DNA of 64,000 bases from JANNOG01 sp050329415 (lineage in GTDB: Bacteria; Actinomycetota; Actinomycetes; Actinomycetales; JBBAYJ01), in contig JBHJOS010000011.1 of the NCBI GenBank assembly GCA_050329415.1, positions 1-64,000 on the forward strand, in the 5' to 3' direction. Every line of letters starts with the position of its first letter. The first letter of the stretch is position 1. Position numbers and translations under genes: made by a program. The notes beneath the pieces are model-generated. The model was given only the letters and a program-made list of their open reading frames with translations. It had not been told where the DNA came from and did no database searches. Shown here in pieces: positions 28,855 through 36,134 of the stretch.

Positions 28855-29533
28855 CGACGATCTCGGTGGCGACCCCGCCGCCCGGCCCGAACCGCCGCCG
28901 GGGCGCCCGTTCCCCGTGCTGCCGCTGCCCGAGGGCGGCGAGCCGCTGGACGTGCTGGTCTGGGACGCGCCCAACGTCGACGCGACCCTGGCGCAGATCA
29001 TCCAGGCCCGGCCCACGCAGTCCAACCGGCCCCGCTACGACGCCATCGCGTCCTGGCTGGTCTCCTCCGCCCAGGGGCGTGAGGTCGAGGGCGCCGTCTT
29101 CGCCAACATCCCTCCCGGCTTCGCGTCCCAGATGCGGGGATGGGTCGAGGCGGTGCGCAGCTTCGGGTTCGCGGTCTTCGCCAAGCCGAAGCGCGCCGAC
29201 GGCGACGACATCGACGACGCCATGCTGGCCCACATCGCCGGACGGGCCGCCAGCGGGCGCCTGCACCGGGTTGTGGTGGCCAGCGGGGACGGCCGGAACT
29301 TCCTGGAGCCGCTGGAGGACCTCGCCCGGGTGGGTGTCGAGGTCGTCGTCCTGTCGTTCTTCGAGGTCGCCGGGTACGCCCAGGAGTCCCCGCTGCTGCG
29401 CTTCATCGACCTCGAGGAGATCCCCAACGCCTTCCTCGCCCCGCTCGACCGGGTCCGGCTGGACACCCTGCCCGACGAGGGCGCGTGGCTGCGCCCCACG
29501 CGCACGCTGCGCGAGACGGTGCAGGCGGGCTGA
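28847..29533 (+). CDS. NYN (PIN-like) domain protein, putative ribonuclease
   Basis: The 228-residue protein has an N-terminal Pro-rich stretch and a NYN domain: [11 protein letters not shown] with the first metal Asp, [18 protein letters not shown] with the central acidic cluster, and [24 protein letters not shown] with the third acidic site. These are the conserved positions of the LabA/NYN PIN-like nuclease fold. The GTG start overlaps ftsK by 8 nt, so it is probably cotranscribed. The RNA target is unknown; association with ftsK in actinobacteria is positional only. Confidence 0.85.
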   Translation: MPDDDLGGDPAARPEPPPGRPFPVLPLPEGGEPLDVLVWDAPNVDATLAQIIQARPTQSNRPRYDAIASWLVSSAQGREVEGAVFANIPPGFASQMRGWVEAVRSFGFAVFAKPKRADGDDIDDAMLAHIAGRAASGRLHRVVVASGDGRNFLEPLEDLARVGVEVVVLSFFEVAGYAQESPLLRFIDLEEIPNAFLAPLDRVRLDTLPDEGAWLRPTRTLRETVQAG

Positions 29534-29561
29534 GTTGCCGACCCCCGACCCGGTGGGTGCG

Positions 29562-29567
29562 TAGTCT
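29562..29567 (+). promoter_or_regulatory. -10-like hexamer TAGTCT of rimO
   Basis: TAGTCT ends 7 bp before the rimO ATG. A weak TTGCCG at 29535-29540 lies 21 bp upstream, too far for a standard -35. Confidence 0.45.
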
Positions 29568-29574
29568 GACCACG

Positions 29575-31038
29575 ATGAGCGACCGGACGGTTGCGGTCGT
29601 GCGCCTCGGTTGCGCCCGCAACGATGTGGACAGCGAGGAGATCGCGGGTCGGCTCGCCGCCGCCGGCTGGCGGCTGGTGCCCGACCCGGCAGACGCCGCG
29701 GTGGCGGTGGTCAACACCTGCGGCTTCGTCGAGGTGGCCAAGCAGGACAGCATCGAGACCCTGCTCGACCTCACCGACCTCAAGGCCGACGGTGCGGCCC
29801 GCACGAGGGCGGTCGTCGCCGTCGGCTGCCTCGCCGAGCGCTACGGCCGGGATCTCGCGAGCGAGCTGACCGAGGTCGACGCCGTCCTCGGGTTCGACGC
29901 CTACGAGGATCTGGCCTCGCACCTGCGCACGGTGCTGGACGGTGGTGCCATCGCGAGCCACGTGCCCGTGGACCGCCGGACGCTGCTGCCCATCAGTCCG
30001 GTGGACCGCCCCGCGGCCGCGCGCCGGGCTCCGGCGCGCGAGGACCCCGTCCGCGGACCGGCGAGTGGTCCGCCGCAGCTGCGCAGCCGTCTCGACGACC
30101 GGCCGTGGGCGCCGCTCAAGCTGGCGTCCGGCTGCGACCGGCGCTGCTCGTTCTGCGCCATCCCCTCGTTCCGGGGCTCCTTCGTCTCCCGCCCGCCGGA
30201 GGAGGTGCTGGCGGAGGCTCGCTGGCTCGCCGACCAGGGGGTGCGGGAGCTCTTCTGCGTGAGCGAGAACACCACGTCCTACGGCAAGGACCTCGGCGAC
30301 CTGCGCGCGCTGGAGCCCCTGCTGCCTCGGCTGGCGGCGGTCGACGGGATCGACCGGGTCCGGTTGTCCTACCTCCAGCCGGCCGAGGTGCGCCCCGGCC
30401 TCATCGCGGCGATCACCGACACGGCGGGTGTCGTCCCGTACTTCGACCTGTCGTTCCAGCACGCGTCCGCCGGCGTGCTGCGCCGGATGCGCCGTTTCGG
30501 GGGGAGCGAGCCGTTCCTCGACCTCATCGAGCGCATCCGGGACCGGCGACCGGAAGCCGGCGTCCGGTCGAACGTCATCGTCGGCTTCCCGGGTGAGACG
30601 GAGGCCGACGTCGCCGAGCTGCGGACGTTCCTCGAGGCGGCGCGGCTCGACGTGGTCGGGGTCTTCGGCTACTCCGACGAGGACGGCACCGAGGCGACGG
30701 CGCTGCCCGGCCACCTGCCCTCCGACGAGGTCGCCGCCCGGGTGTCGGAGATCGCGGGCCTCGTCGACGAGCTGATGGCGCAGCGGGCCGAGGACCGCGA
30801 GGGCGAGCGGGTCCGGGTGCTCGTCGAGGAGGCCGGGCCGGACGGGACCCTCGGGCGCGCCGACCACCAGGGGCCGGACGACGCGGCGACGCGCCTCGTG
30901 GCGGCGCCCGGGGCGTGTGGCGTGGGCGACCTGGTGAGCGCCGTCGTCACCGGCACGGAGGGTCCGGACCTCGTGGCCCGGCCGCTCGGGACGGCCCCGC
31001 TCGGGACGGCATCGAGCCTCGCGGCGGCGGCCCGGTGA
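29575..31038 (+). CDS. rimO: Ribosomal protein S12 methylthiotransferase
   Basis: RimO methylthiolates an aspartate of ribosomal protein S12 using two Fe-S clusters and SAM. The 487-residue protein has the N-terminal cluster cysteines ([24 protein letters not shown]), the radical-SAM motif CDRRCSFC and a C-terminal TRAM domain. A 40-residue Arg/Pro-rich insert precedes the radical-SAM domain. It is distinguished from the paralog miaB at 53467 by [12 protein letters not shown] (MiaB has [10 protein letters not shown]). It overlaps pgsA by GTGA. Confidence 0.95.
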   Translation: MSDRTVAVVRLGCARNDVDSEEIAGRLAAAGWRLVPDPADAAVAVVNTCGFVEVAKQDSIETLLDLTDLKADGAARTRAVVAVGCLAERYGRDLASELTEVDAVLGFDAYEDLASHLRTVLDGGAIASHVPVDRRTLLPISPVDRPAAARRAPAREDPVRGPASGPPQLRSRLDDRPWAPLKLASGCDRRCSFCAIPSFRGSFVSRPPEEVLAEARWLADQGVRELFCVSENTTSYGKDLGDLRALEPLLPRLAAVDGIDRVRLSYLQPAEVRPGLIAAITDTAGVVPYFDLSFQHASAGVLRRMRRFGGSEPFLDLIERIRDRRPEAGVRSNVIVGFPGETEADVAELRTFLEAARLDVVGVFGYSDEDGTEATALPGHLPSDEVAARVSEIAGLVDELMAQRAEDREGERVRVLVEEAGPDGTLGRADHQGPDDAATRLVAAPGACGVGDLVSAVVTGTEGPDLVARPLGTAPLGTASSLAAAAR

Positions 31039-31610
31039 CCGGCGTGGACGAGCCGAGCCATCGGCTGTCCACGGCTGCCAACGCCGTCACCGTGGTCCGC
31101 ATCCTCGCCGTGCCGGTGCTGCTCGCCCTCCTGCTCGCCGGGGACGACCCCTCCCCTGAGCTCCGGGTGGTGGCCGGGGCGGTCTTCCTGGCCGCGGCCG
31201 CGACCGACCGGCTGGACGGGGTGCTGGCGCGGCGGTCCGGCACCGTGACGCGGTTCGGTGTCGTCGCCGACCCGATCGCCGACAAGGCGCTGCTGGGCGG
31301 CGCCTTCGTCGCCGCTGCGCTCCTCGGGTGGCTCGACTGGTGGGTGGTGGTCGTGGTCGTCGCCCGCGAGGTCACGGTGACCGTGGTCCGGTTCGCCGTG
31401 ATCCGCAAGGGCCTCATGCCCGCGACCCGGGGGGGCAAGCTCAAGACCGTGCTCCAGGTCGCCGCCGCCGCGGCGGTGCTGCTCCCGCTGCCGGGGGTCC
31501 TCGCCCCCGCGGTCCTGGTCCTCGTCCTCGTCATGGTGGCGGTGACCGTGGTGACGGGTGCCGACATCGTCGTCCGGGCGAGCCGACTGGTCCGCGCCCC
31601 GGTGCCGTGA
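31035..31610 (+). CDS. pgsA: CDP-diacylglycerol--glycerol-3-phosphate 3-phosphatidyltransferase
   Basis: PgsA makes phosphatidylglycerol phosphate in the cytoplasmic membrane. The 191-residue protein has the CDP-alcohol phosphotransferase signature [12 protein letters not shown] followed by [10 protein letters not shown], carrying the four conserved aspartates, and several membrane helices. The GTG at 31035 overlaps the rimO stop; a second GTG at 31044 is possible. The downstream overlap with cinA (GTGA) shows a rimO-pgsA-cinA operon, common in actinobacteria. Several CDP-alcohol transferases exist in such genomes, so the exact product is inferred from context. Confidence 0.88.
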   Translation: MTGVDEPSHRLSTAANAVTVVRILAVPVLLALLLAGDDPSPELRVVAGAVFLAAAATDRLDGVLARRSGTVTRFGVVADPIADKALLGGAFVAAALLGWLDWWVVVVVVAREVTVTVVRFAVIRKGLMPATRGGKLKTVLQVAAAAAVLLPLPGVLAPAVLVLVLVMVAVTVVTGADIVVRASRLVRAPVP

Positions 31611-32095
31611 CCGGGACCGGGGACCCGGTCGGCCGGCTCGCCCGGGAGCTCGTGGCCAGGGCCGCCGCGCAGGGCCTCACGCTGGCGACGGCGGAGTCCC
31701 TGACCGGTGGGGCGGTGTCCGCCGCGATGGTGGAGGTTCCGGGGGCCTCCCGGGTCCTCCGCGGGGGCGTCGTCGCCTATGCCACCGACCTCAAGCGGGA
31801 CTGGCTGGACGTGCCCGCCGAGCTGCTGTCGCAGCGAGGACCCGTCGACCCGGACGTGGCGGTGGCGATGGCAGCCGCCGTGCGGCGCCGCGCCGCCGCT
31901 GACGTCGGCCTGGCGACGACGGGGGTCGCCGGCCCGGGGCCGAGCGACGGTCACCCGCCGGGCACCGTCCATGTCGCGGTCGTGACGGCGGGTGCCAGGC
32001 AGGTCCGGTCCCCGTCCCTGCCCGGCGATCGCTCGGCGGTTCGGGCCGGCGCCACCGAGGCCGTGCTCGCCCTCGCCCTGACCCTGATCACCTGA
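31607..32095 (+). CDS. cinA: CinA C-terminal domain protein (nicotinamide-nucleotide amidohydrolase)
   Basis: The 162-residue protein is a stand-alone CinA C-terminal domain, known in other bacteria as NMN deamidase (PncC) in pyridine nucleotide recycling. It shows TLATAESLTGGAVSAAM, GGVVAYATDLKRDWLDVP and GVAGPGPSDGHPPGTVHVAV. The N-terminal molybdopterin-binding-like domain of full CinA is absent, which is normal for actinobacterial copies between pgsA and clgR. GTG start, 4-nt overlap with pgsA. Confidence 0.93.
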   Translation: MTGTGDPVGRLARELVARAAAQGLTLATAESLTGGAVSAAMVEVPGASRVLRGGVVAYATDLKRDWLDVPAELLSQRGPVDPDVAVAMAAAVRRRAAADVGLATTGVAGPGPSDGHPPGTVHVAVVTAGARQVRSPSLPGDRSAVRAGATEAVLALALTLIT

Positions 32096-32119
32096 GGTGC
32101 CGCCGGCTCCCGGCCATTG

Positions 32120-32169
32120 TGGACATTCGCAGGAGCCACGCGGCCCATCCACCGGCACGGGTGCACATC
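32120..32169. repeat. Intergenic motif pair, 42-bp spacing, minus orientation (copy C)
   Basis: On the minus strand ATGTGCAC starts at 32169 and ATGTCCAC at 32127, both preceded by CGA or CGAA, 42 bp apart. This is the same TGCAC-then-TCCAC order as copy B but inverted. The remainder of the 32096-32363 gap shows no gene; a TACCGT at 32288-32293 is the only -10-like candidate for clgR. Confidence 0.65.
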
Positions 32170-32363
32170 GTTCGGTTCCGGGGCCGGGAACGGCGGCGAA
32201 GGGGCCGGCGTTCAGTCGGCAAGGGTCCGGTCGGATGGCCGGACACGCCTCTCGGGCACCGCTCGGCCGCTTCCGCGGTCGTCCGGGTACCGTGGGGTGA
32301 CGAAGCGGTCACAGGCCCCGGCCGAAGGCACCGGGTCGAGGCTCGAGGAAGGGAGGGGTGCCC

Positions 32364-32699
32364 GTGGTCCTACTCCGCGAAGAGTTGGGTGACGTCCTCA
32401 GGGGGGCGCGCCAGAGGCAGGGCCGCACCCTGCGCGACGTGTCCTCGGCCGCCAAGGTCTCCCTGGGGTATCTGAGCGAGGTGGAGCGGGGCCAGAAGGA
32501 GGCGTCCTCCGAGCTGCTCGCCAGCATCTGTGACGCCCTCGACCTGCCGATGTCCAGCGTCCTGCGCTCCGCCAGCGACCGGGTGGCCGCCGCCGAAGCA
32601 CTCGCCGTCAAGCTCGAACTCACCTCCCGCCAGGCCGGCACCCCGCTGCGCAAGACCGTCATCCCCGCGCCCATCCGCCGCAACGTGCCGGTGGCCTGA
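32364..32699 (+). CDS. clgR: ClgR-type XRE transcriptional regulator
   Basis: ClgR activates clp protease and other protein-quality genes in actinobacteria. The 111-residue protein has the ClgR pattern [40 protein letters not shown] (recognition helix) and [17 protein letters not shown]. The GTG at 32364 is preferred over 32358 because GGGAGG (32351-32356) is then 7 nt upstream and the protein begins [13 protein letters not shown], like other ClgR proteins. It sits at the conserved place after pgsA-cinA. ClgR is usually autoregulated; I could not identify its operator here. Confidence 0.93.
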   Translation: MVLLREELGDVLRGARQRQGRTLRDVSSAAKVSLGYLSEVERGQKEASSELLASICDALDLPMSSVLRSASDRVAAAEALAVKLELTSRQAGTPLRKTVIPAPIRRNVPVA

Positions 32700-32708
32700 C
32701 TCCGCGAC

Positions 32709-34103
32709 CTACCCTCCGTCGTTCCGCCGTCCGGGTCCACCCCAGGCGGGGGACGATCGCCCCGTCACGAGGACCCCCACTCCGACGAGGGGGGCGATCG
32801 CGGCCACTGACAGCGCCCCCATCAGCCCGAGTACGTCGCCGAGGCCGCCGACGACAGCCGAGCCCAGTCCCGCTCCGACGAAGAACGAGAGCGTGAACAC
32901 CCCCACTGCGGCACCTCGGACCCGCTCGTCCACGGCCGCCGCGACCGTTCCGGCGAGGGCCGGCTGGGCCAGGGCGTAGCCCGCGGCCATGCCGATGAAC
33001 CCGATGCCCGGCAGGAGGGGTGACAGCGCGATCCCGGCGGAGACCAGCCCTCCGGCCCCGGCCACGCCGAGGCCGAGCACCGCAACCCGGCGGCGCCCCA
33101 GCCGGCGCAGGATCGGGGCGGAGTTGAACGACACGGCGGCCCCCACGAGCGCACCGGGCAGGAGCAGCAGCCCGTTCTCCCACGGCGTCCAGCCCCGTGA
33201 GGACAGCTCGAGGGGCACGGCCACGAGGGCCGCGAAGTACAGCGTCGGCATCGCTGCGCCGCCGACCGCAGCCCGCGTGACGGCCGGGGAGCGCGACACG
33301 GCGGCCGGCAGGATGCCGTCGGGCCGGCCCCGCACGTGGTGCACGGTGGCAAGGAGGAGCAGGGGCAGGGCGACTGCGAGGACGGCGACGGCCGGCCCGC
33401 CGGTGCCGAGGCTCTGGACGAGGCCGAGGAGCACGGCGGCCGAAGCAGCCACGAGGCCGGCGCCACGCAGGTCGACCCGGCCGCCGGTGCCGCGGGTGGG
33501 GGCGAGCCGGGCGGCAAGCGGCAGCAGGGCCAGGGCGATGAAGGAGAGCGCGAAGGGCGGCCGCCACCCCCCGACGGCCCCGAGCGCCCCGCCGAGCAGC
33601 GGGCCGACGCTCGACAGCACGACCACCATGCTGTTCGTGCGGCCGAGGGCCACGGCCCGATCGTCCCCCGAGAACCGGGCCGAGAGGATCATCGTGACCA
33701 GCACGGGAACCGCGCCGGCACCGATGCCCTGCATCGCCCGTCCGGCGAGAAGCACCGGCAACGACGGCGCCGCCGCGGCCAGCGCCGCCCCGAGGGCGAG
33801 CAGGGCGGTGCCGACGACGTACGGTGTCCGGGGGCCGACGGCGTCGGCGACCCGCCCGAACACCGGGGTGGCAGCAGCGAACCCGAGCGCGAAGACGGTG
33901 AACACCCAGGCCGTGGCCGCGGTGCCGAGACCGAGGTCGGCGGCCAGGTCGCCGAGCACCACGCTGGCCGAGGCCGATCCCAGAGCTGCCAGCCCCCACA
34001 TCCCGCCCAGGACCAGGGCCGCCGTCGTCGGTGTCCACGGGCGTGGCCCTCCGGTCCCGGCGATCGGCGAGCGCGGCGTCGTGGTGGGGGGTGTCGGGAT
34101 CAC
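32709..34103 (-). CDS. MFS transporter, drug:H+ antiporter type
   Basis: The 464-residue membrane protein is a major facilitator: helix 1 begins after a 25-residue Pro/Thr-rich N-terminus, the loop 2-3 motif is GFAAATPVFGRVADAVGPR, and helix 5 contains SSVGPLLGGALGAVGGWR, the motif C of drug/H+ antiporters (DHA2-like). Helix count looks like 12-14. The substrate is unknown. It converges with clgR (9 bp gap) and is divergent from the antitoxin cluster. Confidence 0.87.
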   Translation of the reverse strand: MIPTPPTTTPRSPIAGTGGPRPWTPTTAALVLGGMWGLAALGSASASVVLGDLAADLGLGTAATAWVFTVFALGFAAATPVFGRVADAVGPRTPYVVGTALLALGAALAAAAPSLPVLLAGRAMQGIGAGAVPVLVTMILSARFSGDDRAVALGRTNSMVVVLSSVGPLLGGALGAVGGWRPPFALSFIALALLPLAARLAPTRGTGGRVDLRGAGLVAASAAVLLGLVQSLGTGGPAVAVLAVALPLLLLATVHHVRGRPDGILPAAVSRSPAVTRAAVGGAAMPTLYFAALVAVPLELSSRGWTPWENGLLLLPGALVGAAVSFNSAPILRRLGRRRVAVLGLGVAGAGGLVSAGIALSPLLPGIGFIGMAAGYALAQPALAGTVAAAVDERVRGAAVGVFTLSFFVGAGLGSAVVGGLGDVLGLMGALSVAAIAPLVGVGVLVTGRSSPAWGGPGRRNDGG

Positions 34104-34161
34104 GAAGGGGGCAGCGCCGACGTACTCAGCCGTATGCCCGAGCCGGCCGCCCTCCGTCCGG

Positions 34162-34190
34162 TTGATACAGGAACTGAATCCGCGTAGATC
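34162..34190 (+). promoter_or_regulatory. Promoter TTGATA-17 bp-TAGATC ahead of the first antitoxin
   Basis: A near-consensus -35 (34162-34167) and -10-like TAGATC (34185-34190) are spaced 17 bp, in a locally AT-richer stretch. The GTAGAT here resembles the GTAGAC pair before the second antitoxin. Confidence 0.6.
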
Positions 34191-34237
34191 CTGGCGTTGC
34201 GCCGCGCGGAGGAGGACACTCCCGCATTGTGTCGATC

Positions 34238-34474
34238 ATGACCACGGTCCAGATCCGGACCTCGACCCGGGACAAGCTCGCGAGGCTCAGCGCCGAGCGG
34301 TTCGAGTCCGTTGATCAGGTCATTGCCTATGGGCTGTCGCTCATCGACGCCGAGCGGCGGCGTCGGGAGGCGGACGCCGAGGTGCGTCGCCTCGCGGCCA
34401 CGGATCGCGTGGTCGAGGTGCTGGCGGCGCAGACCGACCCGTCGAAGCCGAGGGTCCGGATTCCCCCGCTCTGA
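34238..34474 (+). CDS. Ribbon-helix-helix antitoxin-like protein, no adjacent toxin of its own
   Basis: The 78-residue protein begins MTTVQIRTSTRDKLARLS, a ribbon-helix-helix DNA-binding domain, followed by SVDQVIAYGLSLI and an Arg/Asp/Glu-rich C-terminal tail that would contact a toxin. It is clearly a paralog of the next gene (same RTxTRDxL, VDQ-I and GLSL positions). The ATG at 34238 is chosen for homology; a GTG at 34229 is in frame, and GGAGGA lies at 34208-34213. No toxin gene follows: 75 bp of direct-repeat-rich DNA leads to the next antitoxin. Confidence 0.75.
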   Translation: MTTVQIRTSTRDKLARLSAERFESVDQVIAYGLSLIDAERRRREADAEVRRLAATDRVVEVLAAQTDPSKPRVRIPPL

Positions 34475-34525
34475 GGCTGCGGCCGGCTCGGTCGGCTCGG
34501 CCGGCTCGGTCGCTCACCATCGTCC

Positions 34526-34543
34526 GTAGACCCGGTGTAGACT
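34526..34543 (+). promoter_or_regulatory. Operator/promoter of the toxin-antitoxin pair
   Basis: GTAGAC occurs at 34526-34531 and 34537-34542, exactly 11 bp apart on the same face of the helix. The second copy overlaps the -10-like TAGACT (34538-34543), which ends 6 bp before the antitoxin ATG. This fits autorepression by a ribbon-helix-helix protein. Confidence 0.5.
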
Positions 34544-34549
34544 TGGGCC

Positions 34550-34777
34550 ATGGCTGCGACGACGACCGTCCGGGTGCGTACCGAGACGCGAGATCGTCTC
34601 AATCGCCTGGCGGCGTCCCGCCACGAGACGGTGGACCAACTGATCGACCGGGGTCTGTCCCTCGTCGAGCGGGACGCCTGGCGCCGGATCGCCGAGAGCG
34701 ACGCCAGGCGGGTCGCTGCTGACGCGGAGGACCGCGCCGAGGTGCGGGCCGCGATCCGGGAGCTGACGGGCGAGTGA
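34550..34777 (+). CDS. Ribbon-helix-helix antitoxin of a MazEF-type module
   Basis: The 75-residue protein has an N-terminal ribbon-helix-helix domain (TTVRVRTETRDRLNRLA, then ETVDQLIDRGLSLV) and a charged C-terminal helix (EDRAEVRAAIRELTGE) likely to bind and block the toxin. It overlaps the toxin gene by GTGA (34774-34777), the standard translational coupling of toxin-antitoxin pairs. Mycobacterial MazE antitoxins are also often ribbon-helix-helix rather than AbrB-like. Probably transcribed as a leaderless mRNA from TAGACT. Confidence 0.85.
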   Translation: MAATTTVRVRTETRDRLNRLAASRHETVDQLIDRGLSLVERDAWRRIAESDARRVAADAEDRAEVRAAIRELTGE

Positions 34778-35106
34778 GGGGTGACGTCTTCCTGCTGCGC
34801 CCGGCCCCGCACGCCCGGGGGCACGAGCAGCACGGCGAGCGCTACGCGGTCGTGGTTCAGGCGTCGCAGTTCGACCATCTGAGCACCTGGCTGGTCGTGC
34901 CGACGAGCACCCGGGCGAGGGCCACCGTCTTCCGGCCGGAGATCGAGGTCCCGGGTCGAGGGCGCACGCTGGCGCTCTGCGACGGCCTCACGGCCATCGA
35001 TCCCCAGGCCAGGCTCTCGGACCAAGTCGGATGGCTGGCCGAGCACGAGATGGTCGACCTCGACGTCGCGATCCAGGGTCTGCTCGACCTCGATCACGGG
35101 CGGTAG
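34774..35106 (+). CDS. mazF: MazF/PemK-like endoribonuclease toxin
   Basis: The 110-residue protein fits the PemK/MazF SH3-like fold: N-terminal RGDVFLL, GHEQHGERYAVVVQ, a STWLVVPTST strand carrying the conserved Ser/Thr, ALCDGLTAIDP and VGWLAEHEMVDLDVAI. MazF proteins cleave mRNA, tRNA or rRNA at short sequences; the cut site cannot be read from sequence. GTG start coupled to the antitoxin. Its 3' end overlaps the convergent nei2 gene by 13 bp. Confidence 0.87.
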   Translation: MRGDVFLLRPAPHARGHEQHGERYAVVVQASQFDHLSTWLVVPTSTRARATVFRPEIEVPGRGRTLALCDGLTAIDPQARLSDQVGWLAEHEMVDLDVAIQGLLDLDHGR

Positions 35107-35966
35107 CGGGTGCGGCCGGCGGTCCGGGGCAGCAGCCGGGACACGGGCCCCGCCTCCGGCGCCGGGCCGGCCTGGTCCACCGGGCACCAGTAGGCGATCC
35201 GCTCCCGCGGAGCCGCACCCGTCGTCGCGGTCGACACCCGGGTCCCGCAACGCAGGCAGGCCCGGCGCTCGAACACCCAGTGCCAGGCGTCGCGGCGGCT
35301 CATGCCGGTGGTGGACTGGATCGCCCGGGGCGCGTTCACCGTCAGCAGGCGGCGAGCGATCCCGAGAACCTGCTCGATGGACGTGCCGAGCTCCGAGAGG
35401 CGACCGACCGGCGCGAACGGCGTGACACCGGCGAGGAACAGCGTCTCCGCCCGGTAGAGGTTCCCGATGCCGGCGACGTTGCGCTGGTCGAGGATCGCGT
35501 CGCCGACCGGGCGGTCGGGGTCCGCCGCGACCCGGCGGACCGCCTCGACCAGGTCGGCGTCCGGGTCCAGCAGGTCGGGTCCGAGGTGACCGACGATGCC
35601 TGACTCGTCCGCCGTCGGGAGCAGGTCGAGGACCGGCAGCCGGTACCCCACCGCGGCGAGTCCCGCGACCCGCAGGACGGCGCGGATCTGCCACTCGGCC
35701 CCGCCGCGCCACGCCCGGCCGTCCGGGTAGAGGTGCCACGAACCATCCATCCGGAAGTGGGTGTGCAGCGTGCAGCCGTCGCCCGGCCCCCCGGCGAAGC
35801 GGAACAGCAGATGCTTGCCGCGCGGCACCACCTCGCGGGTGACCGAGCCGGTGAGGTCGACGTCGGCGAGCCGCGGCACCCGGAAGTCGCTCGCCGTCAG
35901 CTCGCGGCCGGCGAGGCCGGCGTGCAGGTTCCGGGCGGCGAGCCAGACGGTGTCGCCCTCGGGCAC
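35094..35966 (-). CDS. nei2: Endonuclease VIII-like DNA glycosylase (Nei2)
   Basis: The enzyme excises oxidised pyrimidines and has AP-lyase activity. The 290-residue protein starts MPEGDTV (catalytic Pro2, Glu3), has the HTHFRMDGSW strand, GNLYRAETLFLAGV (helix-two-turn-helix) and a C-terminal zinc finger. The finger reads CLRCG ... YWCPVDQ, so where the family usually has WCPxCQ the fourth zinc ligand is Asp. Asp can bind zinc, but this could also weaken the finger. Lhr follows the start side of this gene by 168 bp on the same strand. It converges with the toxin gene (13-bp overlap). Confidence 0.9.
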   Translation of the reverse strand: MPEGDTVWLAARNLHAGLAGRELTASDFRVPRLADVDLTGSVTREVVPRGKHLLFRFAGGPGDGCTLHTHFRMDGSWHLYPDGRAWRGGAEWQIRAVLRVAGLAAVGYRLPVLDLLPTADESGIVGHLGPDLLDPDADLVEAVRRVAADPDRPVGDAILDQRNVAGIGNLYRAETLFLAGVTPFAPVGRLSELGTSIEQVLGIARRLLTVNAPRAIQSTTGMSRRDAWHWVFERRACLRCGTRVSTATTGAAPRERIAYWCPVDQAGPAPEAGPVSRLLPRTAGRTRYRP

Positions 35967-36134
35967 GCCTCATCCTCCCGCGCGTGTCGGGTGGCGGCCA
36001 GTCGTGGCGCGGTGCCCTGTGTCCCGTCGGGGCCATGGCCGGACCCGAGTCCCCGCCCGCAGTCGTTGCGGCGTGCAGGTTGCACGGGGCAACCACTTGG
36101 AGAAGAGGGTGTTCTGCTGCCGGTGCGACGGTCG

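Noticed and set aside
32269..32293. A ClgR operator upstream of clgR
   Set aside because: CCGCTTCCGCGG has a 3-bp centre that does not fit the ClgR site pattern I know; not convincing.
35967..36134. A possible small gene or RNA between nei2 and lhr
   Set aside because: Only a 6-bp stem (36078-36083 with 36089-36094) and short frames without a ribosome binding site were seen.
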